DNA of 64,000 nt from Halodesulfovibrio sp. (GCF_015482765.1 NZ_JADMLB010000012.1:49998-113997); one strand, 5' to 3'. Positions 10,901 to 17,113 are shown, counted from the stretch's first letter. The notes: generated by a model not told the origin, from the letters alone. Numbers and translations are program-made.

Positions 10901-11805
10901 GAAAGAATTAGGTTAACACCACCTGCAATTGCTGTTGTGCATTCTCCAGCACGGATTGCTTGTGTTGCGGTATGGATAGCAGCCAAAGAGGCAGAGGAGG
11001 CTGTATCTACGACCATGGAAGGGCCATGTAGATTTAAGTGGTAGGAAATTCTCTGAGCGGCAAGACTTGTAAATGTACCTGTGACAGCGTGCATGGAGAG
11101 AGCGTCTTGGCATGCGAAAACTCTTTTAGCATAGTCGCTGCCACTAATGCCCATAAATACACCGGTAGAGCTTCCGGATAAGCTGCGTGGAGAAATCCCT
11201 GTTTGTTCAATTGCGTGCCAAGTTGTTTCAAGAAGCAGGCGATGTTGTGGATCAATCATTAAAGCTTCTCTTGGAGAAATTCCAAAAAAGTCGGCATCAA
11301 AAGATTCAATATCTTCTATAAAACCGCCTTGTTTTACGTAGCTTTTTCCTCCTTGCTTTTCTTCATTATAATATGAATCTGTTGCCCATCTGTTTTTTGG
11401 GACGTCAGTTAACCCATGTTCACCACTAGTGAGTAGCTCCCAGAATAGTTGAAGAGAAGTACATCCCTTTGGAAGATTGCAGGACATACCTACGATGGCG
11501 ATACGTTCCTGCTGGCGGGCAGGGGCAGGGGCAGGCGATGCCGTTTTCGTGGTGTTTTCAAGAGTAGCGGCAGCCTTGGACATGGCAGAAATTGATGGAT
11601 GTGAGAAGGCGAGCGGTGAAGACACAGACAGGGAGAACTGTTTTTCCAGTTTGTTAGAAAGTTGGAAAATATCTACCGAACTCATTCCTTGATCAGAAAG
11701 AGGAGTTTCTGGGCAAACAAGCGTGCCGAGAGCTTCTTGCACTTCTGCAAGAAGCCAGTGGTAGATAGTCTTTTGAAGAGAAGAAGTAGGAAAGGATAAT
11801 GACAT
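1912..11805 (-). CDS. Hybrid PKS-NRPS megasynthase with two cysteine heterocyclization modules
   Basis: This is a 3297-residue protein. The ATG at 11805 is preferred over further upstream in-frame starts because AGGTGG precedes it. Domains in order, with approximate residues: ACP (5-80, Ser43 in GMSSVD), KS (100-525), AT (630-930, Ser722 in GHSIGEY, malonyl-type HAFH), ACP (1005-1075, Ser1043), Cy1 (1110-1540, D-x4-D motif in FDLLIGDGLT), A1 (1570-2065), PCP1 (Ser2120 in GGDS), Cy2 (2180-2620, FDALCVDIWS), A2 (2650-3150), PCP2 (Ser3223). Aligned to GrsA by eye, the A-domain pockets read D-L-Y-N-V-S-L-I-W and D-L-F-N-M-S-L-I-W, close to the cysteine code of PchE and HMWP2. The KS active Cys is replaced by Ser270 (TASSAS), with the HGTGT and GH histidines kept. 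No KR, MT, E or TE domain was seen. A polybasic tail ends the protein. By family knowledge it should build a bis-thiazoline intermediate; the product is unknown. Confidence 0.95.
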   Translation of the reverse strand: MSLSFPTSSLQKTIYHWLLAEVQEALGTLVCPETPLSDQGMSSVDIFQLSNKLEKQFSLSVSSPLAFSHPSISAMSKAAATLENTTKTASPAPAPARQQERIAIVGMSCNLPKGCTSLQLFWELLTSGEHGLTDVPKNRWATDSYYNEEKQGGKSYVKQGGFIEDIESFDADFFGISPREALMIDPQHRLLLETTWHAIEQTGISPRSLSGSSTGVFMGISGSDYAKRVFACQDALSMHAVTGTFTSLAAQRISYHLNLHGPSMVVDTASSASLAAIHTATQAIRAGECTTAIAGGVNLILSPEMHIACSQANLMADDACCKTFDDRADGYIRSEGCGVLILKSHKQAIADGDTILATIIGSAMNQDGQSNGITAPDAEAQAHLLQLALDAAQISQESVQYVEAHGTGTALGDPIELTAITNIYNASSRTNPIMVSSTKPCIGHAEAAAGIASVIKTILAMNNKIIPAHYGFQSLNHRVTSFADNFSIPKINTPWTQLVSDTKHPLRAGVSGFSIGGTNVHILLEKEQVDPSKQITTNDDSSSETPFALPIGATSAERLAERCHSIASYLSSDTKTEFTAFAKQSAIAVEFERFRTVVSAQTYNELFETLTSATPESFGQTTPVSVPPTTSAFIFSGQGAQREGMGKELYRYYPAFKEAIDDCEEITKQLFEPLLTELLFSTPQETLNETCYTQPALFAYEYALAKLLISWGVKADVLMGHSIGEYVAACISGVFSLEDALRLVVLRGKLIHSLPHDGGMLAVLADSTATEQLLISAEKHGMPVDTAARNTPTNTVLSGKKEHLDYIEEIAEQKSIRTVRLAVSHAFHSSLLEPILEKFYAAASKVTFHAPAIPLISNLTGSIADSQQIQTPEYWRDHLRMPVLFEKGIQSVVDSGAESLIEIGPSATLTNMGKQCITQIDVRWLSQQSSGLCTSESILLNELVSAGYSLDWDALYPTTSRVALAPTPFRKNRYLLPAIDNQHGTDTESSIRKLLVSQSCENAGGPSVSRTTHPLLEWVATELWSTPEAISLDRPLGAQGVDSLMGFRLIEKITVETGVTVPLSKLMQGATPAELIAYITSEQSEGISSDTIKAASAEEKQIANADTTAAERYNPFPLTDIQHAYWIGREEADSGNVSCHLYLEIDCSGFDSAKAHTAVNELIKRHEMLRAIIHEDGTQQILPSVPEYVIKEHILSEATEQIELTDIRNTMSHTVHNSSQWPLFELRASHKANNTTRLHISFDLLIGDGLTLLILARDLATLYKNNGKAAKDSLPSLNLSFRDCVLAEQAMLSAKQFADAEKYWLNKLDSIAPAPELPLRNIPQNTSTFTRRSGKLPARLWNNIKKKAKGLNITPSGILLAAFSEVLGLWSKSPEFSVTLTMFNRPSNHADGHNIAGDFTSALVHSMDTSSGESFIQRAQTIQAALWEDLEHRCYSGVRVLRQLRSRSLPSAMPVIFTSMLPITATAPNGFYPQEIEDDFIQNIPFGIFQTPQVHFDHQAWEEAGNLKWNWDTVEGRYPEGMLDSMMQSYTTLLKKLAEHSYMWSAPTPCELPKDQYLKRITANDTAEPLPNGLLQTPILEQIANQPDAKAIIYKDEVTTYRQLGRSIAGIANRLNQLGVEQEELVGIIAPKHWAQVTSTVAVMQAGAAYLPIDPSLPQSRIDAILEQGKVRIALLLEEQQSSIKLPESITCVYADTLFSDSPLKKTDYSESQLAYVIFTSGSTGTPKGVALSHSAARNTCEDMNKRFAVTARDAVLGIARLNFDLSVYDIFGALGAGGTLVLPEQDQLRNPDEWISLIHRHDVTLWNSVPAQMQMLVASLEQMTPRPALSTLRLSVMSGDWIPTTLPDRSRAVLPSTKLHSLGGATEAAIWSIHYPIQKVPSDWASIPYGTAMSNQTFHVLGHHGEMCPDWVTGELHIGGIGLANGYYGDAEKTNASFITHPETEERLYRTGDLGRWHPDGHIEFIGREDFQIKIRGHRIELGDIEATVRDIEGVQDVIALAVSRTNGVHMIALFVITSSSVETITEIITHRCETTLPDYMQPGAIIRCDSWPLTPSGKIDRKKLVVPDTALLQNVETEEDLIEVSTADEKTLQDIWQQLLNIEVPSVTAKFFALGGDSLLAIKLASAIRTQFRKNLPLAKVFELESIKDQATWLATQPHIADELPKPYHLPEAANDPFPLTEIQQAYWIGRGNIYALGNISTHIYLEIDSPLTDTAKLNQYWNELITHHPMLRAIVTKDGSQQILKDVPEYSFIQNDLRSKDDKFREQQLTRTRNELSHQVIETDVWPLFDIRLNRLDTDTTRIHISFDALCVDIWSLFLLLDEWYKLYTTDGDLTKLSKQGLSFRDYVTAVEKFRSSKTYKEARQYWCERVSTIPSGPQLPLKKQPSEIETPQFSRLEHRLDETLWKKLKERASAEGITPSSLLCAAYTKTIARWSKSSDFSINLTLFNRLPIHEDVNKIVGDFTSLTLLEVHDANSSFKEYAKALQQQLWKDLDHKDFSGVEVMREIAHANGNDHAVIPVVFTSALGSEALGRDASVIDKLGAQRFCLTQTPQVWLDHQVYENAGDLVFNWDYVAELFPENMIEDMFTAYVSTLEALTAPQVWGQENLVALPRHQEQRRIAYNSMALEIPEKTHHRLLTSGFTKMALTKPEQAAVVTPSGTMDYGTLHAYACTIAKQLTDAGVHVGDAVAVIAPRSCEQAAAVIGSIYAGCHYVPISPENPAQRTSVILENAKITHVLTLSSLLSELQLPTNVGIIALDSIAEAIDFNTNWSIPESSPLSPAYCIFTSGSTGTPKGVLMNHAGPCNTFDDLKTRFNITSDDSVLGLANLTFDLSVFDIFGILDAGGTLVFPEPEREKDPVRWLEMLEEHRVSIWNTVPMMMELLVEYCEMRGKNLPTSLRLVMMSGDWIPLSLPERIKALTTDCKVVSLGGATEGSIWSIMYPIETHNSEWNSIPYGFPMHNQSFHVLDSTLTPTPEWAIGELFIGGEGLAMEYLGDTQKTAEHFIMHPRTSNRLYRTGDLGFFHPDGTIRFVGRNDTQIKLRGHRIELGEIESVANGLTAINHSVAVVTKNEQNTSLVLYCQTAPVDQAAMAVNCLEVPAHTTTEKTRVQLTMQLEDALPKYMLPDYLVFVDSFPLTANGKVNRKQLPKTTKNDVFVSSVALSEKYVTSSIITKVTTHLTDNTQAVTLAAVIEEKLSELTNSPCHDHQTSFFELGANSLHLIRLQNALMQHLDVSIDAVTLFANPTIEQLATALCSLCSIEKEATIDDAASHDTSDPVSRSSRKRKRVKRHR

Positions 11806-11825
11806 AAAACCACCTGAATAAGTTT

Positions 11826-11843
11826 GCCCCGCCGGAGCGGGGC
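11826..11843 (-). other. Intercistronic GC-rich hairpin between the DUF4198 gene and the megasynthase
   Basis: Read on the minus strand, a perfect 7-bp stem (GCCCCGC with GCGGGGC) closes a four-base loop. It lies between the DUF4198 stop at 11850 and the megasynthase start at 11805. No U-run follows, so it is not a standard intrinsic terminator. It could protect the upstream message or lower downstream expression by partial pausing. That role is inference; only the structure is seen. Confidence 0.5.
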
Positions 11844-11849
11844 ATGTTG

Positions 11850-12755
11850 TTAAGGATTGGTTGTAAAGCTGACGGTAGCTCCGGAAAAGACCTTGCTGCA
11901 TTGTTTTGCAAACTTTGTAAGAGATGCATTTTTATCTACATCCTGTGCGATGTAGACATTTGCGACCCAATGACCATTGGTGGGTATTCTGAACTGTGCT
12001 TTACCATTCATTATGTACGAAGATAGGAAGAAACCGTCTGGCCCCCCGAATGTATCACTCGTTAATGTCATGTAGTTGATGGCGTTGCTGTCTGTCGTGA
12101 CAGGTTTACCCATGAAGAAGACATCGAATGTAATGATGTCGCCAGGGTGAACCGTTGAAAGATCACAGGTCGGAATAATTTCAAGCTCAGTTCCAAGTTT
12201 TTTGGGAGAGCTCCATTTCCCGACTGTATAGAAGGATTTGCCAATCATGGTGAATTTGACGCTTTCGAGAACTTCTTTAACGTCTTTCAATTGATCGATT
12301 GGCTTAGGTGCCATGCGCATTTTACCTTTTTTATTGAGGTAGCGCGTGAAGAATCCTTCTTTATTTTTAGCAACAACTTGATAGGTGCCTTCAGGGCTTT
12401 GTTCTAAAATTTCGATTTTGCGTACACCTAGGTCGCCGTTGGCTATGTGTGTGTAAGGATCAGTTTTTTCGATTGAAGATTCAGTTGTAGGAACGCCTAG
12501 CGGGATTTTTTTCCCATCAGGTGCCATTACATAATAGTCTTCAATAGAAGCTGAGCCATTGGGCGATGTGAGTAGGTCATCTAAGGGGGGAGTATGCCCC
12601 CAACCTATTGAAGAAATAACATGGCCAGGCTCGTGGGTGTGTGATTCAAAAAGTGATACCCATAAGGAGTGCGCTTGAGCCGGAGCGCTGACAGTCAGAA
12701 AAAGGGCAGCGGCAACAAGACTGCTAATAAGTAATTTTTTCGGTTGCGTGATCAA
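11850..12755 (-). CDS. Secreted DUF4198-family protein, probable metal-related
   Basis: This is a 301-residue protein. TTG at 12755 is chosen because GGAG lies six bases upstream; a longer TTG at 12767 would overlap that site. A hydrophobic signal peptide ends in APAQA followed by HSLW, so signal peptidase should cut at about 28/29 and leave His as the mature N-terminus. More His follow closely (SHTHEPGH, GWGH). The overall pattern (exposed N-terminal His, beta-rich domain, late TNGHWVANVY) resembles DUF4198 proteins, a family that includes NikM-like components linked to nickel or cobalt uptake. It lies between a small secreted protein and the PKS-NRPS on one strand. A periplasmic metal or metallophore handling role is inferred. 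Confidence 0.75.
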   Translation of the reverse strand: MITQPKKLLISSLVAAALFLTVSAPAQAHSLWVSLFESHTHEPGHVISSIGWGHTPPLDDLLTSPNGSASIEDYYVMAPDGKKIPLGVPTTESSIEKTDPYTHIANGDLGVRKIEILEQSPEGTYQVVAKNKEGFFTRYLNKKGKMRMAPKPIDQLKDVKEVLESVKFTMIGKSFYTVGKWSSPKKLGTELEIIPTCDLSTVHPGDIITFDVFFMGKPVTTDSNAINYMTLTSDTFGGPDGFFLSSYIMNGKAQFRIPTNGHWVANVYIAQDVDKNASLTKFAKQCSKVFSGATVSFTTNP

Positions 12756-12786
12756 AAGAGTCTCCAAGTAAAGTTACTGTCTGTGA

Positions 12787-13092
12787 CTAAATTCCGTCTT
12801 CGCGACACAGGTGCCCTGCACCGGCGTCCAATTCAACCTCGTAAGGAACTGCAGGGCGTGTGAAGATGCAGTAGCCGTCTTCATCCGTTTTCCCATGCCA
12901 CAGAACATTCCCTTTTTCTTTTCCGAACAAAGTGACCGGAGTGTTTGCAGCGATTTCACCTGTTGAATACATTCCAGATAGTTCAACAGTATTGTCCCCG
13001 TTATCATCTAAAGTGAAATGTAATGTGTGGGCTAATGCAGGGGTCGCAATAAGCAATGAACACAGTAAACAAAGTTTGATTATGAGTTTCAT
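12787..13092 (-). CDS. Small secreted protein with predicted N-terminal histidine
   Basis: This is a 101-residue protein starting at ATG 13092, about eight bases after AGG; an in-frame TTG at 13098 is less well placed. The signal peptide ends PALA before HTLHFTLDD, so cleavage at 21/22 would again expose His. The mature part of about 80 residues is acidic and looks like a single beta-sandwich domain (VELSGMYSTG, TPVTLFGKEKG, DEDGYCIF). It has two Cys, one close to the C-terminus (GHLCREDGI). It is first in the operon, 31 bp before the DUF4198 gene. No family is assigned with confidence; a small transthyretin-like or carboxypeptidase-regulatory-like fold is possible. A partner role with the DUF4198 protein is inferred. 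Confidence 0.65.
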   Translation of the reverse strand: MKLIIKLCLLCSLLIATPALAHTLHFTLDDNGDNTVELSGMYSTGEIAANTPVTLFGKEKGNVLWHGKTDEDGYCIFTRPAVPYEVELDAGAGHLCREDGI

Positions 13093-13446
13093 TTTCAATA
13101 CCTAGCCGTAAAGTTATGTGAATAGTAAAAGTCCAGTAGCGTTGTAAGAAGGAATAGGGATAAGCACTAACACATAGTGAATGAATTTTTACATCCTCCG
13201 AACTACTCATATTTTGCTTGTTGTCAGTCATCCGTAACCTGCTATCGAGGATATGAAGAATTGTTTTATGTTTGCCTGCAACCCTCCTCAAGCTCACGTT
13301 GAGTAAGTTATTTTGTAGAGAATGCTGCAAAGTTTGATAAAGAATGGAGAGGAAAAAGTTGTAAATGAATTTCATTTTCATATTAGAGCCATTCTCTATG
13401 CTTCTTCTTGAGTAAGTTGACAACCTGTTTCAATTTACTCTTTTTT
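13093..13446. other. Divergent intergenic region between the metallophore operon and feoA
   Basis: About 350 bp contain no convincing gene and should hold the promoter of the minus-strand operon, but I found no clear -35/-10 pair or Fur box for it by eye. Near 13365-13385 the minus strand carries ATGAAAATGAAATTCAT, closely resembling the first codons of the neighbouring small secreted protein. The following reading frame (to 13004) loses the signal-peptide pattern and ends overlapping that gene in another frame. It may be the remnant of a duplicated gene start. Confidence 0.4.
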
Positions 13447-13475
13447 TTGACATGCCATATCCGCAATACTATTAA
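13447..13475 (+). promoter_or_regulatory. Probable sigma70 promoter of feoAB
   Basis: TTGACA at 13447-13452 is followed, after 17 bases, by TATTAA at 13470-13475. The -35 is perfect and the -10 matches at four of six positions. It lies about 40 bp before the feoA start. Iron control through Fur would be expected from family knowledge, but no convincing Fur box was recognised around it. Confidence 0.6.
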
Positions 13476-13514
13476 GTTGTTGTTTTCTTTTGTTTAAAAA
13501 GTATGAGGAATATG

Positions 13515-13736
13515 ATGAAAAAAACTCTTAATACCATAAATGCAGGATCGCACGCGAGTGTTGTTACTATAGATGCTGGTCGATGTGCCACAACACGCTT
13601 GGAGTCTTTAGGTGTTTACCCGGGGACAGAGCTGTCAGTTGTGGTTAACGAAGGACGAGGCCCTCTCATAATTTCAATAGGCGACGGGCGGCTAATTCTA
13701 GAACGTGGCATCGCAAGCAAAGTGGTTGTTCACTAA
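13515..13736 (+). CDS. feoA: Ferrous iron transport protein A
   Basis: This 73-residue FeoA has the SH3-like fold pattern: GRCATTRLESLGVYPGTEL followed by GPLIISIGDGRLILERGIA. ATG 13515 is favoured because AGGA lies five bases upstream; in-frame ATGs at 13503 and 13512 are possible. FeoA is a small cytoplasmic partner of the FeoB iron permease. It is directly upstream of feoB with a gap of about 115 bp. Confidence 0.93.
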   Translation: MKKTLNTINAGSHASVVTIDAGRCATTRLESLGVYPGTELSVVVNEGRGPLIISIGDGRLILERGIASKVVVH

Positions 13737-13851
13737 CAGCAAGTGTTTTTTGTCTGGAAAGCTCGATGCTGTATTTGTTCTGAGTGCGACAGTATTAGTA
13801 AGTCTTAAAGTGTATAACGTTGAATAAAGTATTTAGGCATGGGTGCTGTAA

Positions 13852-16341
13852 GTGGATAATAAATTGATCATTGCTTTGGCAGGACAACCAAACTGCGGAA
13901 AATCGACAGTTTTTAATATGTTGACTGGTGCTAGGCAGCATGTAGCTAACTATCCGGGTGTAACAGTAGAGAAAAAAGTTGGTGCTTTTAGTATAGGTCT
14001 TCAACGATTTGATCTTGTGGATTTACCGGGAACCTATAGTTTAACCTCTTACTCTCTAGAAGAGCGTGTGGCTCGTGACGTTATACTTCATGATGATCCG
14101 GAAGTGCTTATTGATGTAGTTGATGCCTCTAATATTCAGCGACATTTGTATTTAACAGTTCAGTTACTTGAAATGGAACGTCCGATGGTTGTTTCCTTGA
14201 ACATGATGGATGTAGCTGAGCGCAGAAATATTGTGGTTAAAAAAGACGTGTTGCAACAGGCGTTAGGTGTTCCTGTTGTGAGTACTGTTGGCAAGAAGTC
14301 GATTGGCCGGGAAGAATTGCTCTTAGCATTAGAAAACACAATGTCCGGTACGGCTGTCTCAAATTTTAAAGTCGATTATGGAATACTTGAGCCGTATGTT
14401 GCGAGAGTCATGGAGCGACTACATTTTATTCCAAATCCAAAGTATCCTCTTCGTTGGTTAGCAGTTAAGTTGCTTGAAGATGATTCAGAGGCAATAACGC
14501 TTCTAAAGGATAGTTTAAAAGAGCTTACTTCGATTTACTCAGAAATAATGCTTTTTGTAGAAGCGAATCGTAATGACTTTGTTCAGAAGCATGAACTCGA
14601 CATTGAGCGTGTTATTGCAAAACAGAGGCATCAAGCATGTTCTGCTATTACGGAAAAATGCGTTTCACTGACTGAAAAAGTTAAGGAGAATTTTTCAGAT
14701 TCGTTGGATCGATATGTATGTCACAAATTTTTTGGACCGCTTATTCTTTTTGCTATTCTTTTTTGTTTGTACCAAGTCTCAATTGTATTGGGAAACGATT
14801 TGGCACAAAGAATTTGGCCTATGTGGGCGGGGCTAGGGGACTTTTTAATGCAAGTGTTTCCTCAGCCAGAGTTTCTGGTTGACCCTATGCTGCGTTCTCT
14901 AGGGAGTTGGGTGATTCAAAGTGTGACGGCGATTCTGAATTATCTTCCTATCTTTTTTCTTTTATTCAGCTTGATCGCAATACTTGAGGATAGTGGATAT
15001 ATGCCGCGAATGGCGTTTCTGTTGGATCGTCTTTTTCGCACATTCGGCATGCATGGACAATCAACGCTTCCGTTGATTTTAGGTGGTGTATACGTCGGCG
15101 GCTGTGCCATTCCTGGCGTAATGGCTACGAAAGCAATTCCAGATGAACGGGCGCGTTTAACTACCTTAATGGTTGTGCCTATGATGAACTGCCTTGCTAA
15201 GGTGCCTCTTTATCTTATTTTGATAAGTGCCTACTTTAGTAATCATGCAGGGATTGCAATGTTTTTTATTGCTACAGTGACGCTCTTCATGGCGCTACCA
15301 GTGGCTAAAATATTATCACTTACTGTGCTGAGTAAATATGAAAGTGCTCCATTTATTATGGAGATGCCTGCCTATCATTTGCCGACAGTTTCAGGTGTGT
15401 TGCGGCGGGCTGTAGAACGTATGTGGCTCTTTGTGAAAAAGATTGTCACTGTCGTTATCGCTGTAGCTGTTATTGTGTTTATGCTTATCAATTTCCCAAA
15501 TCTTTCTAAAGAGGTACGGGAAGACTTCGCTCAGAAAGAACAAAAAGCAATTGAAAAATTGTTAAATGTTACTTCAGAAACGTCATTCCATAGTGCTATT
15601 AATGAAAAGAATATTATGGAGTTAATGCTGTTTGTGGATGCGTTTAAAAAGGCAAAACGTGGTGTAAAGAACTCTGAAAAGCTTCAAAGAATCGACGCTA
15701 GTTTCGCTGAGCAAAATTTACAGTTTTATACCATAGCTATTCGTGACGGAGTTGAGGCAAAACGTGTTTTGAAAGCCTTACGCAAAGCAGAGCGTGAACG
15801 CCGTAAGCTTAGAAGAAAACTACGTGCTGCGCAGTTTGAAAATAGTTTTCTTGGTATGATGGGGCATGCATTAGAGCCTGTTACACAATACGCTGGATTC
15901 AACTGGCGCATTAATATTGCACTTCTTTCAGCTTTTGCGGCAAAAGAAAATAGCGCTGCGACACTAGGGGCTATTTATGGAATTGATGGGAGTAGCAAGT
16001 CAGTTCAGGACAGTATGGTTGAAGGTGAGACAGGATTTACACCGTTACACGCATTAGCTCTTATGTTGTTTATGGCATTGTATCCGCCATGTATTCCAAC
16101 TTTGATAATGGTTCGTATGCAAACTGCATCAACTAAGTTAATGTGTTTTTCTATTGCGTATCAGGCCTTGCTGGGATTAGGCGTTGCAACATTTGTATTT
16201 ACTGGCGGTACGTTACTTAATTTATCTGGTTTGCAAATGATGTGGCTGTTCTACGGATTGTGTGTGGTGGCTACTATTTTAGTAGGGCTTCTTCCAAAGT
16301 CTGTAGAATTTGAAAAAATGGCTGTTGAGGGTCGTGTATAA
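13852..16341 (+). CDS. feoB: Ferrous iron transporter B
   Basis: This 829-residue protein starts at GTG. It has an N-terminal G domain with G1 GQPNCGKST, G3 DLPGTYSL and G4 NMMD, then a helical region and a polytopic membrane part with the Gate motifs GGCAIPGVMA and PPCIPTLIM. FeoB imports Fe(II) across the inner membrane, driven or gated by its GTPase domain. A highly charged segment of about 110 residues (about 550-660, rich in Lys, Arg and Glu, containing RKLRRKLRAA) lies between membrane helices. It looks like an enlarged cytoplasmic loop. Together with feoA and the divergent metallophore-like operon it forms an iron-acquisition island. Confidence 0.97.
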   Translation: MDNKLIIALAGQPNCGKSTVFNMLTGARQHVANYPGVTVEKKVGAFSIGLQRFDLVDLPGTYSLTSYSLEERVARDVILHDDPEVLIDVVDASNIQRHLYLTVQLLEMERPMVVSLNMMDVAERRNIVVKKDVLQQALGVPVVSTVGKKSIGREELLLALENTMSGTAVSNFKVDYGILEPYVARVMERLHFIPNPKYPLRWLAVKLLEDDSEAITLLKDSLKELTSIYSEIMLFVEANRNDFVQKHELDIERVIAKQRHQACSAITEKCVSLTEKVKENFSDSLDRYVCHKFFGPLILFAILFCLYQVSIVLGNDLAQRIWPMWAGLGDFLMQVFPQPEFLVDPMLRSLGSWVIQSVTAILNYLPIFFLLFSLIAILEDSGYMPRMAFLLDRLFRTFGMHGQSTLPLILGGVYVGGCAIPGVMATKAIPDERARLTTLMVVPMMNCLAKVPLYLILISAYFSNHAGIAMFFIATVTLFMALPVAKILSLTVLSKYESAPFIMEMPAYHLPTVSGVLRRAVERMWLFVKKIVTVVIAVAVIVFMLINFPNLSKEVREDFAQKEQKAIEKLLNVTSETSFHSAINEKNIMELMLFVDAFKKAKRGVKNSEKLQRIDASFAEQNLQFYTIAIRDGVEAKRVLKALRKAERERRKLRRKLRAAQFENSFLGMMGHALEPVTQYAGFNWRINIALLSAFAAKENSAATLGAIYGIDGSSKSVQDSMVEGETGFTPLHALALMLFMALYPPCIPTLIMVRMQTASTKLMCFSIAYQALLGLGVATFVFTGGTLLNLSGLQMMWLFYGLCVVATILVGLLPKSVEFEKMAVEGRV

Positions 16342-16415
16342 CGAAGTTTTGTACGTGTAAGTTGCCTTGATGGAGCTTTGGCGCGTATATTTGTGACGAA
16401 CTAGTTTGTAAGATT

Positions 16416-16450
16416 AAAAAGGATAACAGCACTGCTGTTATCCTTTTTTA
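16416..16450. terminator. Bidirectional terminator downstream of feoB
   Basis: An 11-bp perfect inverted repeat (GGATAACAGCA and its complement) has one base between the arms. It is preceded by an A-run and followed by a T-run, so it can work on both strands. It ends feoB and the converging hypothetical gene. Confidence 0.9.
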
Positions 16451-16462
16451 TTTTTTGAGGGA

Positions 16463-17029
16463 CTAGTTATTTTTTCGAATGGAGTAACGAGAAGTGGACT
16501 CAGGTGCTGGGGGAAAACCTGCGGGATTGCCTGAAGTAAACGCAACTATTCTGAGAATACTAGTAGGGCTAATACGCCTATCCAGCATCTCAATAAGAAA
16601 GAATGAACGTGGTGATAACTTGTTTTCTGCAATGTATTTGCAATAACTGTTGAATTCTTTAGTCGTATCATCGGTGTCTACACTGTAGCTATTTTTACGC
16701 CAGACTTTTCCCCAGAGTGAAAGCTCTTCACCTTCAAGTGGAACAAAATAGGTGTTTGAGACAGGAGCAGATATTCGCTGGATAAACAACGTTGTCTCTG
16801 TGTCTGAATACACTTTGGAATTTACAGTAGCACGTGCAAAGGTTCCGCTAACTTCTGAGTGCAGAGGAACGGATACCGAAGTGTCCCCAATGTATTTGAA
16901 GTTGAGCGGAAGTGTAATCGCATATGCTCCGCGCCCAATTTTTTGTGTTTCTGGTTCATGCTTTTGGGGAGCTGAAAAGAGAGATGCAAAGGGTAGTGAA
17001 TTCAGGAAGCGTTTAAATCCGTTAGACAT
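16463..17029 (-). CDS. Hypothetical protein, no family recognised
   Basis: This is a 188-residue protein. ATG 17029 (MSNGFKRFLNSLPF) is chosen over the ORF start at 17089 because GTGAGG lies just upstream. It has no clear signal peptide or membrane helix. The N-terminal 30 residues are basic and aromatic, then a beta-rich middle (YAITLPLNFKYIGDTSVSVPLHS) and a Pro/Ser-rich end (PAGFPPAPESTSRYS). It stands alone between the feoB terminator and the tRNA terminator. Function is unknown. Confidence 0.65.
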   Translation of the reverse strand: MSNGFKRFLNSLPFASLFSAPQKHEPETQKIGRGAYAITLPLNFKYIGDTSVSVPLHSEVSGTFARATVNSKVYSDTETTLFIQRISAPVSNTYFVPLEGEELSLWGKVWRKNSYSVDTDDTTKEFNSYCKYIAENKLSPRSFFLIEMLDRRISPTSILRIVAFTSGNPAGFPPAPESTSRYSIRKNN

Positions 17030-17113
17030 AAGAACCTCACTTTTCTGTTTTGTGCGTGTATTTGGTAAGGTTGTCAAATCTTCTATCAAAGCGGAATAAG
17101 CTTCAATGAAAAC

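Noticed and set aside
13004..13423. 139-residue minus-strand ORF overlapping the small secreted protein
   Set aside because: Its C-terminal part is the neighbouring gene read in another frame, and its N-terminal part loses signal-peptide character. At most it is a gene relic.
13100..13515. Fur box in the divergent feo/metallophore region
   Set aside because: Expected from biology, but no stretch close to the GATAATGATAATCATTATC consensus was seen by eye. A matrix scan would be needed.
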